From Opitutia bacterium (GTDB taxonomy: Bacteria; Verrucomicrobiota; Verrucomicrobiia; Opitutales; Seribacteraceae), in contig NYYP01000034.1 in assembly GCA_002686835.1 (NCBI GenBank), forward strand, positions 62,565-100,846: a stretch of DNA of 38,282 nt. Direction: 5' to 3'. A model generated the notes under the pieces. The model did no database searches, had not been told where the DNA came from, and saw only the letters and a program-made list of their open reading frames with translations. Shown here piece by piece: positions 1 to 7,336 of this stretch. A program made the translations under genes and the position numbers. Position 1 is the first letter of the stretch. Every line of letters starts with the position of its first letter.

Positions 1-71
1 CGATCTCGACTCGGTTTAACCTTTCCCACTCCCTCTGTTGCAGGGATAAATTATTCGGATAGAGTAAAAGT

Positions 72-1391
72 ATGTTCGACACCTTACCCGGATTTCGGGA
101 ATTCCCCCCTGATGCCTGTGCCCAGCGTAATCATTTATTTCGTGTATTCCGCACAGTGGCACGGGCTTTTGATTTCCAAGAATATGATGTTCCCGTACTT
201 GAACCGTTGGACTTGTACCTGGAAAAATCAGGGGAGGAAATCGCCAACCAATTGTTCCACTTCGAAGACAAAGGTGGCAGAAAAGTTGCCCTGCGTCCCG
301 AACTTACTCCCACCCTTGCCCGAATGATTGCCGCCCGGGCAAACTCCCTGCCAAAACCGGTCAAATGGTTTAATATCGGTGAGCATTTTCGTTACGAGCG
401 GCCTCAAAAAGGAAGGGGACGTTCATTCTATCAATTTAATGCCGACTTGATTGGAGAGCCAGGAATTGATGCTGATGCTGAATTGATCGCCCTGCTCTGT
501 TCAATTTTTGAAAGCTTTGGACTGGGTAGCAAAGATGTTGTCGTCCGTCTGAGTGACCGGGTGACTTGGGTGTTGTTGCTCGATCAACTGGGAATATCTG
601 AGGATAACCGCCCTGCCACCCTCGATGCGATCGATAAGAGCGAAAGGAGAAAACCAGAACAAACCATCGAATCACTGGAATCGGCCAACCCAAGCCGGGG
701 AAAAGAACTTTTTGAAAAAATCCAGCAAATCAAAGGACTGAGCAACCTCGATGATATAGTCAACCGTTTGGAAGGGTGCGGGAAGGAAGGTCAAGCACGG
801 GCACAACAATGGAGACAGCTGATGGCTCGAATTTCTGCCCATGGATATGACCCCATGATCCAGGTCGACCTCTCCATTGTGCGGGGGCTGGCGTATTATA
901 CGGGTTTTGTTTACGAGGCCTTTGAAGCATCTGGCCAGGGGCGTGCCCTGGCTGGAGGTGGAAGGTATGATCATTTGATCCAAAAATTATCTGGTAATTG
1001 CGATCTGCCTGCAGCTGGGTTTGCCATCGGAGACATGACTCTTAGTGACTGCCTGGAGGCCAACGGGCTTCTGCCCAAGTATATCATATCACCCGATCTT
1101 TTTCTCTTATTTGCTGAGACCGAACGGGATTTGGGCCTACGGCTATCCAACCGGTTGCGAAAGGCCGGTCATTCCACGAGTTACTCCCTGAAAACAGCAG
1201 GCTTTGGAAAACAATTTAAAGACGCTGGAAAATCAGGTGCTCGCTATGCCATCATTCTTGGTGAGGATGAGGTAGAGCGCTCAGAGGTGAAGGTGAAAGA
1301 TTTACGGAGTGGATTGGAAGAAAACTGTAAGATTACCGAACTGGTAGATAAAATTGAGTACTGGGATGGAGAAGGAGGAATCTCCGAATAA
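72..1391 (+). CDS. hisS: Histidine--tRNA ligase (HisRS)
   Basis: Cytoplasmic class II aminoacyl-tRNA synthetase that charges tRNA-His. The 439-residue protein has the class II motif 2 region (FRYERPQKGRGRSFYQFN, residues 106-123), the histidine-specific HisA motif (RGLAYYTGFVYE, about 271-282) and a motif 3 segment (AAGFAIGDMTL, 314-324). A C-terminal anticodon-binding domain runs from about 342 to 430. That domain separates it from HisZ, the paralogue that regulates histidine synthesis and lacks it. The HisA motif has Ala where many bacterial enzymes have Asp (RGLDYYT), a minor difference. The ATG at 72 gives the conserved DTLPGFREFPP opening. The Shine-Dalgarno match upstream (gagtaaaag) is modest. 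The next gene follows after 2 bases, so the two are probably cotranscribed. Confidence 0.96.
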   Translation: MFDTLPGFREFPPDACAQRNHLFRVFRTVARAFDFQEYDVPVLEPLDLYLEKSGEEIANQLFHFEDKGGRKVALRPELTPTLARMIAARANSLPKPVKWFNIGEHFRYERPQKGRGRSFYQFNADLIGEPGIDADAELIALLCSIFESFGLGSKDVVVRLSDRVTWVLLLDQLGISEDNRPATLDAIDKSERRKPEQTIESLESANPSRGKELFEKIQQIKGLSNLDDIVNRLEGCGKEGQARAQQWRQLMARISAHGYDPMIQVDLSIVRGLAYYTGFVYEAFEASGQGRALAGGGRYDHLIQKLSGNCDLPAAGFAIGDMTLSDCLEANGLLPKYIISPDLFLLFAETERDLGLRLSNRLRKAGHSTSYSLKTAGFGKQFKDAGKSGARYAIILGEDEVERSEVKVKDLRSGLEENCKITELVDKIEYWDGEGGISE

Positions 1392-1393
1392 GC

Positions 1394-2329
1394 ATGAGCC
1401 CAGACACGCCGGATTTCCACCGGGAGCTTGAAAAGAAACGGGTCAAAAAATATCAAAACCTAGCCCGTCGGGAATGGATAAAATATTCCCTCCTCGGAGG
1501 GTCAGGACTGTTAGCGTCGTTGGGTTATGTATCCTTTGAAGCACAGTGGTTGGAAGTAAGTAAAAAAGAAATCTTGCTTAAAAGATTACATCCAAATGCA
1601 AAGCTTCGCATATTGCATATATCGGACCTGCATCTTTCCCGGGCAGTTTCTTTGTCATACATCGAAAAAGCTTTGAAGACAGGACTGGAACAGTCACCAG
1701 ATGCCTGTTTCATGACCGGTGATTTTATTACCGATAAGCCGGAAACTGCTGATTTGATCAAATACGAGAAACTTTTAGGTTCCTTCGCCGAAAAGGTTCC
1801 CACCTTTGCCTGTCTGGGTAATCATGATGGGGGAATTTGGGCGAAAGAACGCGGAGGATTTTCCAGTAATCAAACAGTAAAAAACCTCTTGAAATCGGCG
1901 AAAATCAAAGTCCTGGAAAATGAAAGAATGGAAATTTATCTGAAGGGACAAAATATTGATATAGTTGGGCTCGGTGATCTGTGGTCCAAAGAATGCCGAC
2001 CGCATACCTGCCTGGAACGCTTATCGGTTCCGGAGAAAAATTCGGGCAGACCAGTCATCCTGCTCAACCATAACCCTGATGCTAAGGATGCTCTCAAAGA
2101 ATACCGTTGGGATATGATGCTGGCTGGTCATACTCATGGAGGACAGTTTAAGGTACCGATTAAAAATGATGCCCCTTTTGCTCCGGTCAAAGACCGCTCC
2201 ATGATTGATGGCACATTCCCGTGGAAAGGAAAAATTATACATATCACCCGGGGTGTGGGAAATCTCTATGGCGTCCGCTTAAACTGCCGTCCTGAAATAA
2301 GTCTGCTCAAAGTGAGTGGAATTTCCTAA
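1394..2329 (+). CDS. Calcineurin-like metallophosphoesterase with Tat-type N terminus (YkuE/YaeI-like)
   Basis: Binuclear metal phosphoesterase of 311 residues. The metal motifs are all visible: SDLH (D78, H80), GD (109-110), GNHD (142-145), a lone His in LLNHNPD (H226) and GHTHGG (245-250). The N terminus has an ARREWIK twin-arginine-like motif (R25, R26) followed by a hydrophobic stretch at about 31-45. The domain is therefore probably exported folded and membrane anchored, as known for Bacillus YkuE, which is Tat dependent. The substrate is unknown: this family includes UDP-diacylglucosamine hydrolase-like and general phosphodiesterase members. A GGAGG lies inside the end of hisS, about 20 bases upstream of this start. 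Confidence 0.85.
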   Translation: MSPDTPDFHRELEKKRVKKYQNLARREWIKYSLLGGSGLLASLGYVSFEAQWLEVSKKEILLKRLHPNAKLRILHISDLHLSRAVSLSYIEKALKTGLEQSPDACFMTGDFITDKPETADLIKYEKLLGSFAEKVPTFACLGNHDGGIWAKERGGFSSNQTVKNLLKSAKIKVLENERMEIYLKGQNIDIVGLGDLWSKECRPHTCLERLSVPEKNSGRPVILLNHNPDAKDALKEYRWDMMLAGHTHGGQFKVPIKNDAPFAPVKDRSMIDGTFPWKGKIIHITRGVGNLYGVRLNCRPEISLLKVSGIS

Positions 2330-2352
2330 GATTTAACACCACTTTTTGACAA

Positions 2353-3054
2353 ATGGGTTTGGAACTTCTGGATAGCAAAAATCCGGAGTATTTTCCGGAC
2401 CCGAGATTGTCAGACGATCATGGACTCATTGCCTTAAGCACTGCATTGGGTACCGAACGGTTGCTTGCTGCTTACCGACAGGGGATTTTCCCATGGGTAA
2501 AAATGGAGCAACCACCGCACCTCTGGTGCTGGTACTCTCCCAACCCCAGAATGCTACTCTACCCAAAAGAATTCAAAACCTCCCGCAGTTTAGCCCGTGT
2601 TCTCAAAGATCAAAAATTTGAAATCAAAATGGATCATAATTTTTCCGAAGTGATGCGGGTTTGTGCCAGCATCGGGCGACCGCAGCAGGAAAAAAGCTGG
2701 ATAGAACCGGAGATGGTAAAGGATTACGGATTACTCCACCAGCAGGGGATTGCTCATTCCATCGAAGCATACGAGCATGGCAGACTGGTAGGCGGACTGT
2801 ATGGGCTTTCGATCGGTAAAGCATTTTTTGGAGAGTCCATGTTTCACAAAGAAACCGAAGCCTCCAAAGCATGCATGGCCAAATTAGTGGGCATTGCTAT
2901 CCATCATGGACTGCACTTCATTGACTGTCAGGTACCCAATCCATTTCTGCATAGCCTCGGAGCCAGGGAAGTGCCGAGGGATACCTTTCTCTCGGAGCTT
3001 GCGAAAGCATGTAGTGAAAAGCCATCTGCTGATTATTGGGGGACAGAGGAATAA
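2353..3054 (+). CDS. aat: Leucyl/phenylalanyl-tRNA--protein transferase
   Basis: Transfers Leu or Phe from aminoacyl-tRNA onto N-terminal Arg or Lys of proteins, marking them for ClpS/ClpAP degradation (bacterial N-degron pathway). The 233-residue length is typical. Family hallmarks are LLAAYRQGIFPW near the N terminus, the WYSPNPRMLL segment, GGLYGLSIGKAFFGESMF in the centre and FIDCQVPNPFLHSLGA near the C terminus. The ATG at 2353 lies 23 bases after the phosphoesterase stop and has no convincing Shine-Dalgarno. It starts close to the usual family N terminus (LDSKNPEYFPDP). Confidence 0.95.
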   Translation: MGLELLDSKNPEYFPDPRLSDDHGLIALSTALGTERLLAAYRQGIFPWVKMEQPPHLWCWYSPNPRMLLYPKEFKTSRSLARVLKDQKFEIKMDHNFSEVMRVCASIGRPQQEKSWIEPEMVKDYGLLHQQGIAHSIEAYEHGRLVGGLYGLSIGKAFFGESMFHKETEASKACMAKLVGIAIHHGLHFIDCQVPNPFLHSLGAREVPRDTFLSELAKACSEKPSADYWGTEE

Positions 3055-3115
3055 AATATTGCCTGACTTTGCCTTGCTCCTCTCCTTTGTTGATGAAATT
3101 ATAATCACTTTATTC

Positions 3116-3538
3116 ATGAATTCAGAAAACCCAGAGCACTCAAATCTTACAGAACTCGGCAAAGGGGGCACCCAGCCCAGCCGAACCCTCGAAACTTTCC
3201 CCAACCGTAACCCGGAACGTGATTATCTCGTAGAATTAGAAACGAGTGAATTTAGCTGTCTATGCCCCAAAACAGGTCAGCCGGATTTTGCAAATATTTT
3301 GATCCGTTATGCCCCGGATCAGAAAATCGTGGAATCCAAATCGCTAAAGCTCTATCTGTGGACCTACCGGGATGAAGGTGTATTTCATGAGCACTTTGCC
3401 AATTTATTACTCACAGATTTGGTTGAAGCCCTTGATCCAAAATGGTGCCGTGTAGAAGTTGATTTTAATGCCCGTGGTGGAATTGGTATTGTGGTAACTG
3501 CCGAGCATGGGAATCCCCCCGAAATTGCATTTTCATGA
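3116..3538 (+). CDS. queF: NADPH-dependent 7-cyano-7-deazaguanine reductase (preQ0 reductase)
   Basis: Reduces the nitrile of preQ0 to preQ1 in queuosine tRNA modification. The 140-residue protein is the short unimodular type. The catalytic segment [12 protein letters not shown] holds Cys50 and Asp57, matching C55 and D62 of Bacillus Que[10 protein letters not shown] (72-80), FHEH (90-93) and RGGI (120-123) are further family signatures. The frame stays open upstream to 2894 inside aat, but homology begins after the ATG at 3116, so that start is chosen. The stop overlaps the kdsA start by four bases (ATGA at 3535-3538), implying translational coupling. No other queuosine gene is in the window. 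Confidence 0.93.
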   Translation: MNSENPEHSNLTELGKGGTQPSRTLETFPNRNPERDYLVELETSEFSCLCPKTGQPDFANILIRYAPDQKIVESKSLKLYLWTYRDEGVFHEHFANLLLTDLVEALDPKWCRVEVDFNARGGIGIVVTAEHGNPPEIAFS

Positions 3539-4383
3539 ATAATCAAAAAACCATAAGCGTTGGAGGAGTGTCCATCTCCAACGATTTGCCTTTCACCCTT
3601 TTCGGTGGAATGAATGTTCTCGAGTCACGCGATTTGGCAATGGAAGTGGCAAGCACTTACAAATCCATAACTGATAAACTTGGCATTCCCTATATATTTA
3701 AGGCTTCTTTTGATAAAGCCAACCGATCCTCTGTTTCCTCCTTCCGTGGGCCCGGACTTGAGAAAGGCTGTGAAATTCTTGCTGAAATCAAGGAAACTTA
3801 CGGAGTTCCAGTGATCTCTGATATACACGAACCCTATCAGGCAAAGCCTGCTGCCGAGGTAATTGATGTGCTCCAGCTCCCTGCATTTCTTTGCCGGCAA
3901 ACGGACCTCGTGGTAGCACTCGCTGAAACCCGAAGACCTGTAAATGTAAAAAAAGCCCAGTTTCTTGCCGCTCATGAAATGGGTCATATTATCCAAAAAT
4001 TTGCCGAGGCTGGAAATGAACAGGTCCTGCTATGCGAGCGCGGGAGTTCTTTTGGATACAACAATTTGGTGGTCGACCCCTTGAATTTTGGGATCATGAA
4101 AAGGACTGGATGCCCGGTTGTTTTTGATGTGACTCATTCCCTGCAGATTCCAGGGGGCAGGAGTGACTCCGCTGGAGGGCGGAGGCAGGCGGTTTTTGAA
4201 CTTATGCTTGCAGGTATGAGTCAGGCAATTGGCGGATTGTTTTTGGAATCTCACCCCGATCCATCCATTGCCAAATGCGATGGTCCCTGTGCCCTGCCCC
4301 TCGACAAACTGGAAGATTTTCTGATTCAGGCAAAAGCGATGGACGAATTGGTAAAAGGATTGCCCGCAATTGCAGTGGAATAA
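3535..4383 (+). CDS. kdsA: 3-deoxy-8-phosphooctulonate synthase (Kdo-8-P synthase)
   Basis: Condenses arabinose 5-phosphate with phosphoenolpyruvate to Kdo-8-phosphate, the committed step to the lipid A-core sugar Kdo. This makes the organism an LPS-type Gram-negative. At 282 residues it aligns end to end with E. coli Kds[68 protein letters not shown] and [11 protein letters not shown]. Asn27 (GGMN) sits where metal-dependent enzymes have Cys, so this is predicted to be the metal-independent class. It overlaps queF by four bases. Confidence 0.97.
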   Translation: MNNQKTISVGGVSISNDLPFTLFGGMNVLESRDLAMEVASTYKSITDKLGIPYIFKASFDKANRSSVSSFRGPGLEKGCEILAEIKETYGVPVISDIHEPYQAKPAAEVIDVLQLPAFLCRQTDLVVALAETRRPVNVKKAQFLAAHEMGHIIQKFAEAGNEQVLLCERGSSFGYNNLVVDPLNFGIMKRTGCPVVFDVTHSLQIPGGRSDSAGGRRQAVFELMLAGMSQAIGGLFLESHPDPSIAKCDGPCALPLDKLEDFLIQAKAMDELVKGLPAIAVE

Positions 4384-4423
4384 TTGGAGAATCACTCAAT
4401 ATTCCCCCAAAGAATTTCCGTAA

Positions 4424-5074
4424 ATGACTGAAGTTCACGATCCATGGCCAGTATTGAAGGGATGGTTCCCCAATATTTCTGAATCTCAGTGGGAAAAGCT
4501 CAAAGAATTCACTGATTTGCTCAGGGAGTGGAATGCCAAGATTAATTTGGTCTCCCGCAAAGATATGGACAGGTTGGAAACCAAGCATCTGGCCCATTGC
4601 CTGACCATCACAAAATTTTTGCGACTGATGCCCAGAACGAGACTGCTCGATGTCGGCACCGGAGGCGGTCTGCCAGGCATCCCCATGGCTATTTGCTATC
4701 CTCAGGCAAAGTTTACCCTGATGGATTCAATCGCCAAGAAAACCATGGTTGTGGAAGATATCGCCAAACGGTTGAACCTGGAAAATGTTGAGGTTTGTCG
4801 TGGGAGAGTGGAAGAATTACCCAGGAAAAAAACCTATGATTTTGTTCTGGGACGGGCGGTCACCGCCCTGCCAGTGTTTTTTGGGTGGGTACGGGACAAG
4901 GTGGCAAAAGGTTCAAGGAACTCACCAGCCAATGGAATCCTTTATCTCAAAGGAGGAGATTACACTGAGGAATTAAAATCATCCGGGCTCACACCTGCCA
5001 AAATTTGGAACCTTGATGAATTGCTCCCAGAAGCTGAACTGGGAGACAAATATTTAATTCACTTTAAGCTGTAG
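4424..5074 (+). CDS. rsmG: 16S rRNA (guanine-527-N7)-methyltransferase RsmG
   Basis: S-adenosylmethionine-dependent methylation of G527 in the 530 loop of 16S rRNA; loss in other bacteria gives low-level streptomycin resistance. The 216-residue protein has the GidB layout: an N-terminal REWNAKINLVSRKD segment (34-48), the SAM-binding LDVGTGGGLPG loop (75-85) and a GRAVTALP segment typical of RsmG. The ATG at 4424 lies 40 bases after kdsA and is probably the last gene of this plus-strand run. The next gene converges 53 bases downstream. Confidence 0.94.
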   Translation: MTEVHDPWPVLKGWFPNISESQWEKLKEFTDLLREWNAKINLVSRKDMDRLETKHLAHCLTITKFLRLMPRTRLLDVGTGGGLPGIPMAICYPQAKFTLMDSIAKKTMVVEDIAKRLNLENVEVCRGRVEELPRKKTYDFVLGRAVTALPVFFGWVRDKVAKGSRNSPANGILYLKGGDYTEELKSSGLTPAKIWNLDELLPEAELGDKYLIHFKL

Positions 5075-5127
5075 AATTTCTCGAATTATAAATCCCTGAA
5101 GATTGGAGAAAAAAGCCTTCCAACAAG

Positions 5128-6264
5128 CTAGTAAACATCCTTGAGGTAACGCTTCTCTTTTTGCAGGGACTTTACCCATGCATTGGCATCATCCTCAGAC
5201 ATTGCACCCTCGGATTGGGCGATCTGCCGCAAGGCGGAGTCCACATCTTTGGCCATCCGGGAAGCATCCCCACAGACATAAAAAGTCGCGCCCTCCTGTA
5301 GCCAGGTAAATAATTCTTTGCCCTTCGCCAACATCTTGTGCTGTACATATTCCTTTTCCGCCTGATCCCGGGACCACGCTAAGTCAAGATCCGTGAGCAA
5401 TCCATCTTTGCGGTACTGCTCCCATTCATCACCGTACAAATAATCGGTTTTGGAGGAACGGTCACCAAAGAAGAGCCAGTTTTTCCCTCCTGCACCAATT
5501 GCCCGGCGCTCTTCAATAAAAGCACGAAAAGGAGCAATGCCCGTACCCGGTCCAACCATAATAACAGGCGTGGTGGAATCTTCGGGCAGTTTGAAATTTT
5601 TATTGGGGTGAAAGTAACAAGGAATGCATTCACCCACCCGGTCCGCAAGATAAGAGGAACATACCCCTTCTCTTTTTCGGCCATAAGAATCATACCGTAC
5701 AATCGCAACCGTGAGGTGCACCTCCTCCGCATGTGCTTTAATGCTCGATGCAATCGAATATAAACGGGGTGGCATCGGCCTCAACAAGCCGACCAATTCA
5801 TCGGCACTTATTCCCTGCTGGGGAAACTCCAGGAAAAGATCAATCAGTTCACGACCCCAAAGATAATCTGCAAAAGCATCACGGTTGGCAGGTTGAAGCA
5901 AATCCTCAAGTTTTGATTCCTTTGCAATTTCATTAAATTTCTTGATCTGAATCTTGCTTAGAACAGTACAGGCCAGCCGGTTAATTAAAGCATCTCTTAA
6001 AGTAAGATTTTCTTCGCCTACCTGAATCTGTTCTTCACCAGACAGTCCAGTGGCAGCCAATAAATCATCGACCACCTGTGGGTTATTTTGAGGTATGACA
6101 CCCAGGGAATCTCCGGGTTCATAACTTAATCCACTTTGCTGCAAAGAAAGCTCGAAGTGACGAGTCTCTTTGTCGGAGCCTTGGTTCAGCAAACGATTGA
6201 CCAGCAGCTTTGACTGGTAGGGATTAGCCTTGGTCGGGGCAGATGAATCTAAGTGTTCTGACAT
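5128..6264 (-). CDS. CysJ-like NADPH:FAD reductase without flavodoxin domain (sulfite reductase alpha type)
   Basis: FAD/NADPH-binding module of the diflavin reductase family. Visible motifs are PPRLYSIAS (FAD ring and phosphate binding), REGVCSSYL, MVGPGTGIAPFRAFIEER (NADPH binding) and the terminus KRYLKDVY, which resembles the CysJ end where the last aromatic residue stacks on FAD. The connecting helical domain typical of CysJ and P450 reductase is present at roughly residues 40-170. Full CysJ is about 600 residues; this protein has 378 and begins directly with the FAD domain, so the FMN flavodoxin module is absent. ATG at 6264 is preferred over an in-frame TTG at 6276. No CysI hemoprotein is nearby, so the electron acceptor is unproven. 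Confidence 0.85.
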   Translation of the reverse strand: MSEHLDSSAPTKANPYQSKLLVNRLLNQGSDKETRHFELSLQQSGLSYEPGDSLGVIPQNNPQVVDDLLAATGLSGEEQIQVGEENLTLRDALINRLACTVLSKIQIKKFNEIAKESKLEDLLQPANRDAFADYLWGRELIDLFLEFPQQGISADELVGLLRPMPPRLYSIASSIKAHAEEVHLTVAIVRYDSYGRKREGVCSSYLADRVGECIPCYFHPNKNFKLPEDSTTPVIMVGPGTGIAPFRAFIEERRAIGAGGKNWLFFGDRSSKTDYLYGDEWEQYRKDGLLTDLDLAWSRDQAEKEYVQHKMLAKGKELFTWLQEGATFYVCGDASRMAKDVDSALRQIAQSEGAMSEDDANAWVKSLQKEKRYLKDVY

Positions 6265-6373
6265 ATTATTGAGCAATGTTTATCTGTCTGTTTTGACAAA
6301 CCTACGCAAACAATCCAAGAGAAATGAAAAAAAAATTATCTCTTTATTCTTTGCACCTCAAGATGGAGGATTC

Positions 6374-6667
6374 ATGTTTAAAGAATTAATGAATAAAATT
6401 TCTCAACTTTGCCCCACCGAACAAAAAGCATGGCATGATTCCATGCTTGACCACTGCTATGATATTAAGGATTGGGAAGATGCCAGAAGCACTCTTATTA
6501 ACTTGCTTACAATAGAAAACAGACAGGCCGAGGAAAAGTCCATTCGCTCATATGTTTCCTGCTGTGCTGAAGCGGTCTCTGGTAGTTTGCCCCTACCTGA
6601 ACTTTCTGCCACAGTGGAGGACTTTTTTGCCCGCTATGGTATGGAGGATACAATACCCGAGGTTTAA
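6374..6667 (+). CDS. Small hypothetical protein (97 aa)
   Basis: Not recognised. The frame is open from 6230, but the ATG at 6374 has a clear GGAGGA Shine-Dalgarno three bases upstream, so it is the chosen start. The 97-residue product is soluble looking, acidic and helical, with KELMNKISQLCPTEQKAWHD at the start and four cysteines, two of them adjacent (SCCAEAV). There is no signal peptide or membrane segment. It is divergent from the CysJ-like gene and ends 5 bases from the end of the gamma-carbonic-anhydrase-like gene on the other strand. Confidence 0.6.
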   Translation: MFKELMNKISQLCPTEQKAWHDSMLDHCYDIKDWEDARSTLINLLTIENRQAEEKSIRSYVSCCAEAVSGSLPLPELSATVEDFFARYGMEDTIPEV

Positions 6668-6672
6668 AAATT

Positions 6673-7242
6673 TCAGGCAGGTGGACCGGGTCGCATGGTC
6701 CCAAGTTTTTCTCGGTGTGCTTTGGCCACAACCAAATATTTCTCTGCCCATTTTCTAATTTTCTTTCTCTCCCCCTGGGAAAGTTTTCTTTTAACCTTAG
6801 CAGGAACGCCCGCAACCAGACTCCCCGCAGGCACATCCATTCCAGCAGGGACCAAACTTCCGGCAGCTACAATCGATTGTTTTCCAACTTTTGCACCGTC
6901 CAAAATTGTGGAATTCATACCAATCAAACATTCATCTTCTATCTCACAGGCATGAATGACCGCCCCGTGACCGACCGTGACATATTTCCCCACATCAAGT
7001 GAATGTTCATCCGCCAGATGACCAATTACACCATCCTGAAGATTGGAACATTTTCCAATCCTTATGGAATTTATATCCCCGCGCAAGACTCCCCCGTACC
7101 AAAGGCTTGACCCCTCATCCATTTGCACATCCCCAAGAACCACAGCAGTTGGGGCCACAAACACATCCGGACCATACATCGGTTCTTCACCCAAGTGTTT
7201 TTCCAGTCGTTTGCCAACATCTGCAGGTGTTTGCTTACCCAT
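6673..7242 (-). CDS. Gamma-carbonic-anhydrase-like left-handed beta-helix protein
   Basis: Hexapeptide-repeat trimeric protein of 189 residues (YrdA/PaaY/Cam family). The repeat ladder is clear (VFVAPTAVVLGDV, SSLWYGGVLRGD, RIGKCSNLQDG, LIGMNSTILDG, AAGSLVPAG). Three candidate zinc-ligand histidines are present: VIGH, then GHGAVIH. The C-terminal GSLVAGVPAKVKRKLS is the standard exit from the helix, followed by a basic helix. Carbonic anhydrase activity is not assured, since many family members have other or unknown activities. It lies downstream of nrdA after 94 bases and may be read from the same transcript. Confidence 0.85.
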   Translation of the reverse strand: MGKQTPADVGKRLEKHLGEEPMYGPDVFVAPTAVVLGDVQMDEGSSLWYGGVLRGDINSIRIGKCSNLQDGVIGHLADEHSLDVGKYVTVGHGAVIHACEIEDECLIGMNSTILDGAKVGKQSIVAAGSLVPAGMDVPAGSLVAGVPAKVKRKLSQGERKKIRKWAEKYLVVAKAHREKLGTMRPGPPA

Positions 7243-7336
7243 ATTAATAACCGAACAGAAAATAACAGACTATTAACCAGAATCAGAAAGACCTGGTCCT
7301 TTCATAAACTACCGGATGCGTATCTGTTTAAAAATG

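Noticed and set aside
72-1391. HisZ (ATP phosphoribosyltransferase regulatory subunit) instead of HisS
   Set aside because: An anticodon-binding C-terminal domain and full motif 2 are present, and no hisG is adjacent.
2894-3115. N-terminal extension of queF into the end of aat
   Set aside because: The extra 74 residues overlap aat, do not resemble QueF, and a good ATG at 3116 gives the family length.
5075-5127. TTGGA/TCCAA repeat between rsmG and the CysJ-like gene as a bidirectional terminator
   Set aside because: The stem is short with an 11-base loop and no following T-run, so it is too weak to call.
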